Assembly: GCF_001653565.1 (NCBI RefSeq)
Contig: NZ_LYPB01000089.1
Span: 1 to 38,849, forward strand
Reading direction: 5' to 3'
Source: Paenibacillus oryzisoli
GTDB lineage: Bacteria; Bacillota; Bacilli; Paenibacillales; NBRC-103111
Length of the DNA stretch: 38,849 nucleotides
Within the stretch, counting starts at the first letter, position 1. Each line of letters starts with the position of its first letter. Shown in pieces: positions 31,729 to 38,849 of this stretch. The translations under genes and the position numbers were made by a program. The notes below the pieces were generated by a model. That model saw only the letters and a program-made list of their open reading frames with translations, searched no databases and had not been told where the DNA came from.

Positions 31729-34611
31729 TTAACTAACTGATCCTTCTAGGACCTCCATACGCTTCGCATAGTCTTCCGAGCGCACGCGATCCCTCTCAAG
31801 GATCGGCTTCAAATATTGGCCGGTATATGACCCGGCCACCTTAACGACATCCTCTGGCGTACCTGCCGCCACGATCAAGCCCCCGCGGTTACCACCTTCG
31901 GGTCCTAGATCGATGAGGTGGTCCGCCGTCTTAATGACATCGAGGTTATGCTCGATGACCAGAACGGTCTCACCGCTCTCTACGAGGCGGTGAAGGACCT
32001 TCAGGAGACGATCGATATCATGGATGTGGAGCCCCGTCGTGGGCTCATCCAGAATATAGATCGTCTTGCCCGTACTGCGGCGGTACAACTCCGCCGCGAG
32101 CTTCACGCGCTGAGCTTCGCCGCCTGACAGCGTAGTTGCTGGCTGGCCGAGGGTCATGTAGCCCAGGCCGACATCCAGAAGTGTATTCAGCTTGCGATGA
32201 ATGCGCGGCAAGTTCTTAAAGAACTCGCAGCCGTCCTCAATCGTCATCTCCAACACTTCCGAAATGCTCTTGCCCTTATACTTCACTTCCATCGTCTCGC
32301 GGTTGTAGCGTTTGCCCTTGCAAATCTCGCAAGGTACGTAAACGTCTGGCAAGAAATGCATCTCGATCTTGATGATGCCATCTCCTCGACAAGCTTCACA
32401 ACGGCCGCCCTTCACGTTAAAACTAAAGCGTCCCTTTTTATAGCCACGTACCTTCGCTTCGTTCGTATTCGCGTATACATCACGGATATCATCAAACACG
32501 CCTGTGTAAGTCGCAGGATTGGAGCGCGGTGTGCGTCCAATTGGCGACTGATCAATATCAATAACTTTATCAACATGCTCTAATCCGACAATTTCTTTAT
32601 GTTCACCAGGGCGAACTTTAGCACCATTCAAATCACGAGATAACGTCTTAAACAAAATTTCGTTGATTAACGTACTCTTGCCTGATCCGGATACACCCGT
32701 CACACATGTGAAAACGCCCAAAGGAACTTTTGCCGACACATTTCGCAAATTATTTTCTTTGGCACCTTTCACTTCGATCCACTTGCCATTCGGCTTACGT
32801 CGAACAGCAGGAATCGGAATGAACCGTTTGCCGCTCAAATATTGTCCTGTTAGGGAGTTATCGTCCTTCATCAGCTCTGTTGGCGTACCTTGAGCAATTA
32901 CCTGCCCGCCATGGATACCAGCCCCAGGACCAATATCAATGATGTAATCGGCTGCCATCATCGTGTCTTCATCATGTTCAACGACAATTAACGTATTTCC
33001 CAGATCACGCATATGCTCAAGCGTCTGTATCAATCGCGTATTATCTCGTTGATGCAGTCCGATACTTGGCTCATCTAGAATGTACAGCACGCCCATCAAG
33101 CTTGAGCCAATTTGTGTGGCTAAGCGAATCCGTTGTGCCTCTCCACCCGACAAAGTGCCTGCGGCGCGATGCATCGTCAAATAATCAAGACCAACGTTGA
33201 CAAGGAAGCCTAAACGAGCTCTAATTTCCTTCAGGATCAAATTGGAAATCGTCAGCTCACGTTCATTTAATTGCAAGCCTTTAAACCATTCCTCCGCATC
33301 TCCAATGGAAAGGGAAGTAGCGTGGGCAATATTCTTGCCATTAATCGTTACAGCAAGTGTTTCAGGCTTCAAGCGCTGTCCCTTACATTTGGGACAAGGT
33401 TTGGTGCTCATATAGGTCTGAATATGCTCACGAATGCCCTCAGAGAACGTATCTTTGAATCGGCGTTCCAAGTTCCGAATAATCCCTTCAAAGGGAACTA
33501 ACGCTTCCTTGGAAGCTCCCATATCATTCTCATAGCGGAATCGGATCTTCTCGCCGCCTGTTCCATAGAGGATCACCTTCAACTGATCGGCGCTAATCTC
33601 CGACACAGGGACATTGCGTGGAATCCCATAGTGCTCACAGACAGCAGCAAGAAACTGCGGATAATAATTGGACGTGCTTCCTGCCCACGCTTCAAATGCG
33701 CCTTCTTCAATTGTTAGCTTTCTATCTGGAACAAGCAGATCTGGATCCACGATCATCTGACTGCCTAAGCCATCACAATCTGGACAAGCTCCGAAAGGGC
33801 TATTGAAAGAAAACATTCTCGGCGCCAACTCTTCAACGCTGAATCCGCACTCTGGACATGCTAAATTCTGGCTGAACAGAAGTTCTTCCTTCTCCATGAC
33901 ATCAACGATGACACGACCATTCGCCAATTTAAGCGCAGTTTCCAAGGAATCTGCCAAACGTGTAGAGACATCATCTTTGACCACGATACGGTCAACAACT
34001 ACATCAATGGTGTGCTTTTTATTTTTGTCGAGCTCAATTTTCTCGGAAAGGTCTAGGGTTTCCCCGTTGACGCGAACCCGCACAAATCCTTGCTTCTGAA
34101 CATCCACAAATAACTTCGTATGCTCACCTTTGCGCCCCGAAACAAGCGGTGCTAGAATTTGAATCTTCGTGCGCTCTGGATACTCCATAATCCGGTCTAC
34201 CATCTGTTCCACGGTTTGCGAAGTAATCTCGATACCATGGGTAGGACAATGAGGCCGCCCAATGCGAGCAAAAAGCAGCCTTAAATAATCGTATATTTCC
34301 GTTACCGTTCCAACTGTGGAACGCGGATTACGGCTCGTGGTTTTCTGGTCAATGGATATAGCCGGTGACAAACCATCAATGGAATCGACATCTGGTTTAT
34401 CCATATTCCCAAGAAACTGACGTGCGTAGGCAGACAGTGACTCTACGTATCTCCGCTGTCCTTCTGCATAAATCGTATCAAAGGCCAGTGATGATTTCCC
34501 CGATCCACTCAAGCCCGTGAGTACGACGAACTTGTCACGTGGAATGGTGACATCAATATTTTTAAGATTGTGAGCTCTAGCTCCTTTAATAACGATCTGA
34601 TCTCTAGACAC
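31729..34611 (-). CDS. uvrA: Excinuclease ABC subunit A (UvrA)
   Basis: UvrA is the damage-sensing ATPase of nucleotide excision repair. The 960-residue product has two ABC modules (first Walker A GLSGSGKSS, second GVSGSGKST; signatures LSGGEAQRIRLA and LSGGEAQRVKLA; Walker B YILDEPSIGLH and YILDEPTTGLH) and zinc-finger motifs CPECG with CPDCDG, and CEACRG with CEICKG. The start is GTG, with GGAAGG six bases upstream. It follows uvrB by 41 bases in the same transcript. Confidence 0.98.
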   Translation of the reverse strand: MSRDQIVIKGARAHNLKNIDVTIPRDKFVVLTGLSGSGKSSLAFDTIYAEGQRRYVESLSAYARQFLGNMDKPDVDSIDGLSPAISIDQKTTSRNPRSTVGTVTEIYDYLRLLFARIGRPHCPTHGIEITSQTVEQMVDRIMEYPERTKIQILAPLVSGRKGEHTKLFVDVQKQGFVRVRVNGETLDLSEKIELDKNKKHTIDVVVDRIVVKDDVSTRLADSLETALKLANGRVIVDVMEKEELLFSQNLACPECGFSVEELAPRMFSFNSPFGACPDCDGLGSQMIVDPDLLVPDRKLTIEEGAFEAWAGSTSNYYPQFLAAVCEHYGIPRNVPVSEISADQLKVILYGTGGEKIRFRYENDMGASKEALVPFEGIIRNLERRFKDTFSEGIREHIQTYMSTKPCPKCKGQRLKPETLAVTINGKNIAHATSLSIGDAEEWFKGLQLNERELTISNLILKEIRARLGFLVNVGLDYLTMHRAAGTLSGGEAQRIRLATQIGSSLMGVLYILDEPSIGLHQRDNTRLIQTLEHMRDLGNTLIVVEHDEDTMMAADYIIDIGPGAGIHGGQVIAQGTPTELMKDDNSLTGQYLSGKRFIPIPAVRRKPNGKWIEVKGAKENNLRNVSAKVPLGVFTCVTGVSGSGKSTLINEILFKTLSRDLNGAKVRPGEHKEIVGLEHVDKVIDIDQSPIGRTPRSNPATYTGVFDDIRDVYANTNEAKVRGYKKGRFSFNVKGGRCEACRGDGIIKIEMHFLPDVYVPCEICKGKRYNRETMEVKYKGKSISEVLEMTIEDGCEFFKNLPRIHRKLNTLLDVGLGYMTLGQPATTLSGGEAQRVKLAAELYRRSTGKTIYILDEPTTGLHIHDIDRLLKVLHRLVESGETVLVIEHNLDVIKTADHLIDLGPEGGNRGGLIVAAGTPEDVVKVAGSYTGQYLKPILERDRVRSEDYAKRMEVLEGSVS

Positions 34612-34652
34612 AGATAACCTTCCTCTCCTATGTGAAGCCGAAACCCTCTTAC

Positions 34653-36650
34653 TTAGGCGTCAGCTTTCATTTCCATAATCGCGTCACGCAGCTGGGCTGC
34701 ACGTTCGAACTGTAGATTCTTCGCCGCTTCTTTCATCTCAACTTCTAAGCGCTCAATAAGGGACGCACGATCTTTCTTCGACATCTTGGCGCCCTTCACA
34801 TCTGCCAGATAGTCGGACTTCTGCTCGGCAACCTTCGTTGCTTCAATCACATCGCGAATTTTCTTGGCAATCGTCTGAGGTGTGATACCCAATCTCTCAT
34901 TGTTAGCTTCCTGTAGGGCGCGGCGTCGATTGGTCTCCGAGATCGCTTTCTCCATGGAATCGGTGATCTTATCCCCATACATGATGACCCGGCCATCCGA
35001 GTTCCGTGCTGCACGGCCAATGGTTTGGATCAATGAACGCTCCGAACGCAGGAACCCTTCCTTATCCGCATCCAGAATAGCAACCAGTGAAACCTCCGGC
35101 AAGTCGAGACCCTCTCGAAGGAGGTTGATACCGATTAACACATGGAACGTCCCCAAACGCAAATCACGCAAAATCGACATCCGTTCAAAAGTCTTAATAT
35201 CCGAATGCAAATAACGTACCTTAATACCAATTTCTTTGAAATAATCCGTTAAATCCTCAGACATCTTCTTCGTTAAGGTGGTCACAAGTACACGCTCGTC
35301 TTTACGAACACGGTCTTGAATCTCAGCGATTAGATCATCAATTTGACCTTTGGTTGGTCGAACCTCAATAATTGGATCCAACAATCCTGTTGGACGAATA
35401 ATTTGTTGAATCATGGTAGGGCAATGTTCTAGCTCATAAGGCCCTGGTGTTGCTGATATATATAAAATCTGACTGACTTTGTCTTCGAATTCCTCGAAAC
35501 GCAGTGGACGGTTATCCAGTGCGGAAGGCAGGCGGAAACCATGATCAACCAGTACATCTTTCCGTGCTTTATCTCCATTAAACATCGCGCGAATTTGTGG
35601 CAACGTCACGTGGGACTCATCCACCATGAACAGCATGTCGTCCGGGAAATAATCCATCAACGTATACGGCGTTGCCCCTCGCTCACGAAATGTCAGTGGC
35701 CCTGAGTAATTCTCGATACCTGAGCAGAAGCCCATCTCTTCCATCATTTCCATATCATAGCGCGTACGCTGCTCTAATCGCTGTGCTTCTAGCAGCTTAC
35801 CTTGCTCCCTCAACTCTGCCAAACGCTCCTCGAGCTCTTGACCAATGTTCACGAGCGCGCGCTTCATCGTATCCTCGCCTGTCACAAAGTGAGACGCCGG
35901 AAAAATCGCGATATGATCGCGTTGCCCAATAATTTCACCCGTTAGGACATTAATCTCCGTAATCCGCTCAATCTCATCCCCAAATAGCTCAACACGTACT
36001 GCATGCTCACTATGCGAAGCTGGAAAAATCTCCACAACATCTCCACGCACACGAAATGTACCGCGAACAAAGTTCATATCATTACGTTGATACTGAATAT
36101 CCACGAGACGATGCAAGATCTCCGTCCGAGACTTCTCCATCCCCACCCGCAACGATAACAATAAATTGCCGTATTCGATTGGTGACCCTAAGCCGTAAAT
36201 ACACGACACGCTGGCAACAACAATGACGTCACGGCGTTCGAACAAAGAACTTGTCGCCGAGTGACGAAGTTTATCGATTTCTTCATTGATGCTGGAATCT
36301 TTCTCGATGTAAGTGTCGGAGGAGGCGATGTAGGCTTCGGGTTGGTAGTAGTCATAGTAACTAACGAAGTAGGAAACAGCATTATGAGGAAAAAACTCTT
36401 TAAATTCACTGCACAACTGCGCAGCTAAAGTTTTATTGTGGGCAATAATCAACGTTGGTCGGTTTAGTTTCGCTATTACTTGTGCAGCCGTGAACGTTTT
36501 TCCTGTTCCCGTTGCACCGAGCAGCGTCTGATGCTTGTTGCCGGCTTGTATACTCTGAACGATCTCCTCAATTGCTTGAGGCTGGTCTCCCTGTGGAAGA
36601 AAATCGGATACAAGCTCAAATTTCTTAGAGCTCATGACAAGTTCACTCAT
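34653..36650 (-). CDS. uvrB: Excinuclease ABC subunit B (UvrB)
   Basis: UvrB is the damage-verifying helicase-like subunit that receives DNA from UvrA and recruits UvrC. The 665-residue product has Walker A GATGTGKT, the beta-hairpin region YFVSYYDYYQPEAYI, the DESH-type motif MVDESHVTLPQI, helicase motifs LREGLDLPEVSLVAILDADK and QTIGRAARN, and a C-terminal UVR domain (LQFERAAQLRDAI) for UvrA/UvrC contact. AGGGTG lies about eight bases before the ATG. uvrB-uvrA form an operon ending at a strong terminator. SOS control is known for this operon in relatives; a LexA site here is uncertain. Confidence 0.98.
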   Translation of the reverse strand: MSELVMSSKKFELVSDFLPQGDQPQAIEEIVQSIQAGNKHQTLLGATGTGKTFTAAQVIAKLNRPTLIIAHNKTLAAQLCSEFKEFFPHNAVSYFVSYYDYYQPEAYIASSDTYIEKDSSINEEIDKLRHSATSSLFERRDVIVVASVSCIYGLGSPIEYGNLLLSLRVGMEKSRTEILHRLVDIQYQRNDMNFVRGTFRVRGDVVEIFPASHSEHAVRVELFGDEIERITEINVLTGEIIGQRDHIAIFPASHFVTGEDTMKRALVNIGQELEERLAELREQGKLLEAQRLEQRTRYDMEMMEEMGFCSGIENYSGPLTFRERGATPYTLMDYFPDDMLFMVDESHVTLPQIRAMFNGDKARKDVLVDHGFRLPSALDNRPLRFEEFEDKVSQILYISATPGPYELEHCPTMIQQIIRPTGLLDPIIEVRPTKGQIDDLIAEIQDRVRKDERVLVTTLTKKMSEDLTDYFKEIGIKVRYLHSDIKTFERMSILRDLRLGTFHVLIGINLLREGLDLPEVSLVAILDADKEGFLRSERSLIQTIGRAARNSDGRVIMYGDKITDSMEKAISETNRRRALQEANNERLGITPQTIAKKIRDVIEATKVAEQKSDYLADVKGAKMSKKDRASLIERLEVEMKEAAKNLQFERAAQLRDAIMEMKADA

Positions 36651-36921
36651 CCATTATCACCCTCATTGTCGAAATAAATCGAACTTTTATCCTATAAACT
36701 TTCCCAATAAACATTCCGATAAAGAAGTTTATGGAACTTATTCGTACATATATGAAGGATTGTTATAACTATCCAACATAAGAATGTTTGTTCTCGTTTT
36801 TCCATTATACTATTTTTGAATCATGGATGCAAACAGCTTTATCTGTTATAGCCTTATGCAAGGCGGTTTTCCTGCATTTTTGGACCCTATTCTTTTTATG
36901 ATAATTAGGAGTGGTACAGTC

Positions 36922-37713
36922 ATGGATTTGACAACAGTATTAGGATTACTATTAGGACTTGCGGGCTTAATCGGCGGGTACATGTGGGATGGCGGTCATA
37001 TCAACTCATTGATCATTCCCAGTGCAATGCTCATCGTTTTCGGTGGAACTTTCGGTGCAGTTGCTGTAAGTTTCCCTGGCTCTATTTTAGCCAAAATCCC
37101 TAAAGCACTGAGCATTGCCTTTATGCAAGTCAAACGAGATCCTGCCGCAACAATTAACGAACTTGTTGATATGGCCTCCATCGCACGTAGAGAAGGCGTA
37201 CTTGCCCTAGAACAGCGCGCTCAAGAGCATGAAAACCCTTTCCTCAAAGACGGATTGCTTATGGTCGTAGACGGCACTGATCCCGAACTTACCAGACAAA
37301 TTCTTGAGCTCGAAATGGACGCCATCGAACATCAGGTTACTAACATGTCAAAGGTCTTCGAAGCTGGAGGCGGATATGCACCAACCATGGGGATTATCGG
37401 TACGGTTATGGGACTTATCCACGTTCTCGGCAATCTAGAAGAGCCGTCTTCCCTTGGTCCAGCTATCGCCGTTGCGTTCACAGCTACTCTATATGGTGTT
37501 ATGAGCGCCAACTTAGTTTATTTACCCATCGCTAACAAAATTAAAGTCCGTGGTAAAGAAATGGTCAATGAAATGGAACTCATGCTTGAAGGTATCCTTG
37601 CTTTACAAGCTGGTGAGAACCCGCAATTGATTAAGAAAAAACTGAACTCCTTCCTCCATGACAAGTCGAAAAAAGCCGTAGAGGAGGACGACAGGAATGG
37701 CGAGACGCCGTAA
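36922..37713 (+). CDS. motA: Flagellar motor stator protein MotA
   Basis: The 263-residue product has the four membrane helices of MotA (TTVLGLLLGLAGLIGGYMW, LIIPSAMLIVFGGTFGAVA, then GYAPTMGIIGTVMGLIHVL and AVAFTATLYGVMSANLVYL) and the cytoplasmic loop ASIARREGVLALEQ that contacts FliG. With MotB it forms the ion-driven stator. The ATG at 36922 is chosen because TTAGGAG lies 10 bases upstream and the first helix begins there; the frame extends upstream to 36823 without conserved sequence. motB overlaps its 3' end by 17 bases. Confidence 0.94.
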   Translation: MDLTTVLGLLLGLAGLIGGYMWDGGHINSLIIPSAMLIVFGGTFGAVAVSFPGSILAKIPKALSIAFMQVKRDPAATINELVDMASIARREGVLALEQRAQEHENPFLKDGLLMVVDGTDPELTRQILELEMDAIEHQVTNMSKVFEAGGGYAPTMGIIGTVMGLIHVLGNLEEPSSLGPAIAVAFTATLYGVMSANLVYLPIANKIKVRGKEMVNEMELMLEGILALQAGENPQLIKKKLNSFLHDKSKKAVEEDDRNGETP

Positions 37714-38518
37714 GAAGCACGAAGAACATGTTAATCATGAAAGATGGCTCATTACATACGCGGACTTAATTACGCTACTGCTCGTATTTTTCATTATTAT
37801 GTATGCGATGAGTAAAGTGGATGTTCAAAAGTATGCCGTTTTGGCACAAGCCTTAAACCTACAATTCCAAAAAGCTGACTCTATTTTAGATAAAAATCAA
37901 GGTATCAGTGGCTCGATGACCCCGAAGCAGGGGGACGCGGACAGCAAGGATAAAGATTTAACACATCAGAATCAGGATGATCAGAAGGAAGAGCAAGACA
38001 AGACGAAGACGGAAGACAGCGAGAAAGAAAAGCGTGAAAAGGAACTTCAGGATCTCCTGAAACAAGTCCAAGCCTATATTAAGGATCAAAACTTAGAGGC
38101 GCAAGTGTCCGCTTCTGATACGGAACGCGGTGTTGCGATTACGCTCAATGACTTATTCCTATTCGATTTAGGAAAAGCTGATCTGAAGGCACCTTCCTTC
38201 CCGATTCTGCAAAAGCTGGCTTCCCTCTTCCCAACTTTAAAGAGTAAAGTTAGCATCGAAGGGCATACAGACGATTTGCCCCTTGCTCCAGGCTCGCCTT
38301 ATAAGGATAACTGGGGATTATCGTTTGCCCGTTCCCTTTCTGTACTTCGCTATTTCAGCGATACCGCTAATTTGGATGATCACAAATTCATCGCCACTGC
38401 TTATGCAGACACCATGCCCCAAGTAGCCAACTCTAGCGATGCGAATCGCAGCAAGAACCGCCGCGTAGAAATCATTGTCCTGCGGAACGATATCGCACCA
38501 ACAACGCCTGTCAAATGA
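37697..38518 (+). CDS. motB: Flagellar motor stator protein MotB
   Basis: The 273-residue product has a basic N-terminus, a single membrane helix with the ion-carrying aspartate Asp23 in YADLITLLLVFFIIMYAMS, a charged Lys/Asp/Glu-rich linker (about 65-130), and a C-terminal OmpA-like peptidoglycan-binding domain (SIEGHTDDLPL, ANRSKNRRVEIIV). GAGGAGG in the motA coding sequence serves as ribosome binding site. The valine following LLL in the membrane helix is like sodium-type MotS rather than B. subtilis MotB, which is suggestive but not decisive for ion choice. A terminator follows closely. Confidence 0.94.
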   Translation: MARRRKKHEEHVNHERWLITYADLITLLLVFFIIMYAMSKVDVQKYAVLAQALNLQFQKADSILDKNQGISGSMTPKQGDADSKDKDLTHQNQDDQKEEQDKTKTEDSEKEKREKELQDLLKQVQAYIKDQNLEAQVSASDTERGVAITLNDLFLFDLGKADLKAPSFPILQKLASLFPTLKSKVSIEGHTDDLPLAPGSPYKDNWGLSFARSLSVLRYFSDTANLDDHKFIATAYADTMPQVANSSDANRSKNRRVEIIVLRNDIAPTTPVK

Positions 38519-38536
38519 TATAATAGACCGAATAGA

Positions 38537-38568
38537 AGCCCTATTCCCACTCATGTGGAGGTGGGGCT
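38537..38568 (+). terminator. Intrinsic terminator of motAB
   Basis: AGCCCTATTCCCAC pairs with GTGGAGGTGGGGCT around a TCAT loop, with one mismatch and several G-U pairs, followed by TTGTTTG. It lies 18 bases after the motB stop. Confidence 0.7.
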
Positions 38569-38574
38569 TTGTTT

Positions 38575-38652
38575 GTGGTTGTGGTTGTGGTTGTGGTTGT
38601 GGTTGTGGTTGTGGTTGTGGTTGTGGTTGTGGTTGTGGTTGTGGTTGTGGTT
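38575..38652 (+). repeat. Hexanucleotide tandem repeat, 13 copies of GTGGTT
   Basis: Thirteen perfect GTGGTT units fill 78 bases directly after the motAB terminator. The regular GG pairs could allow a two-tetrad G-quadruplex in single strands. The perfection of the array suggests copy number changes by slippage. It lies in non-coding sequence; the reading frames across it are artefacts. Confidence 0.95.
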
Positions 38653-38672
38653 GCCGCCAGTAACTGTATAAA

Positions 38673-38720
38673 CTCCAGTTATTTTGGCCATTTCCTCCTC
38701 CAAAATCAAAATAACTGGAG
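38673..38720. repeat. Inverted repeat, 14-base perfect arms
   Basis: CTCCAGTTATTTTG (38673-38686) and CAAAATAACTGGAG (38707-38720) are perfect complements separated by 20 bases. No T run follows, so it does not look like an ordinary terminator. Confidence 0.85.
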
Positions 38721-38795
38721 AACATGTAGCTAATTTTCCCTAATCCGCTCCGTTTGAGCAAAACAGAGAAAATTAACTACAGGAAATCCAGTTAT
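38711..38795. repeat. Nested long inverted repeat sharing an arm with its neighbour
   Basis: The outer arms ATAACTGGA (38711-38719) and TCCAGTTAT (38787-38795) enclose inner arms GTAGCTAATTTTC (38726-38738) and GAAAATTAACTAC (38768-38780, one mismatch), and the loop holds a small GCTC/GAGC stem. The left outer arm is also the right arm of the inverted repeat at 38673-38720, so two folds compete. It resembles a dispersed palindromic intergenic element. Confidence 0.75.
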
Positions 38796-38849
38796 TGCTC
38801 GTCATATTCTAAAATCAGCAAATATAACTGTATAAATTCCATCTGTCCA

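Larger units (their letters stand above)
38661..38841 (+). repeat. Pair of 17-base direct repeats flanking an inverted-repeat cluster
   Basis: TAACTGTATAAACTCCA (38661-38677) recurs as TAACTGTATAAATTCCA (38825-38841), differing at one base. The two copies bracket the palindromes between them, as if they mark the ends or internal repetition of one element. The window ends just after the second copy. Confidence 0.7.

Noticed and set aside
36781..36794. Possible LexA box (minus strand AGAACAAACATTCT) upstream of uvrB.
   Set aside because: It matches the Gram-positive CGAACRNRYGTTCG core only imperfectly, with three mismatches, and lies about 130 bases before uvrB without a clear promoter beside it. 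SOS control of uvrBA is likely on general grounds, but this site is not good enough to annotate.
38575..38652. CRISPR-like array.
   Set aside because: The repeats are perfect six-base units without spacers, and no cas genes are nearby.
38318..38761. Open frame on the minus strand encoding a Pro-Gln repeat across the hexamer array.
   Set aside because: It is antisense to motB, has no ribosome binding site and its repeat is just translation of the (AACCAC)n array.

Overview
The window looks like chromosomal DNA of a motile, endospore-forming, Gram-positive bacterium of the Paenibacillaceae, most likely Paenibacillus or a close relative. The reasons are the pcrB-pcrA-ligA order, CotF-like spore-coat genes, a very large SLH-anchored polysaccharide lyase, AGGAGG-type ribosome binding sites, TTG and GTG starts, and intrinsic terminators after most units. 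No phage or insertion-sequence genes were seen.

Layout. The first ~270 bases hold the 5' end of a 16S rRNA gene on the minus strand with its leader and promoters. Minus-strand units then follow: pcrB-pcrA-ligA-DUF1835 (255-6550), a lipoprotein gene, a two-gene spore-coat unit (7332-8475), a four-gene gliding-type ABC transporter unit (8584-12734), a 2267-residue secreted lyase with four repeated N-terminal modules and three SLH domains under a likely CcpA site (12905-19754), and a U32 peptidase/RlhA-like gene (19901-22453).

The plus-strand block 22603-29715 is the most interesting part. A promoter with extended -10 drives a membrane-anchored FG-GAP protein, a carrier protein, a class II seryl-tRNA-synthetase-like amino acid:[carrier protein] ligase, a DltD-like SGNH protein, a 36-residue DltX-like microprotein ending in FIYEKF, and a DltB-like MBOAT acyltransferase. 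This has the parts of the dlt teichoic-acid D-alanylation pathway, except that the DltA adenylation enzyme appears to be replaced by an aminoacyl-tRNA-synthetase paralogue. I infer a cell-envelope aminoacylation system in which an amino acid is loaded on the carrier protein, crosses the membrane through the MBOAT and the microprotein tyrosine, and is placed on a surface polymer. The amino acid and the acceptor are unknown.

Downstream are a TIM-barrel sugar isomerase/epimerase, two small minus-strand genes (67 and 49 aa), uvrB-uvrA, and motA-motB. The window ends in a 13-copy GTGGTT hexamer array followed by nested inverted repeats that look like a dispersed intergenic repeat element.
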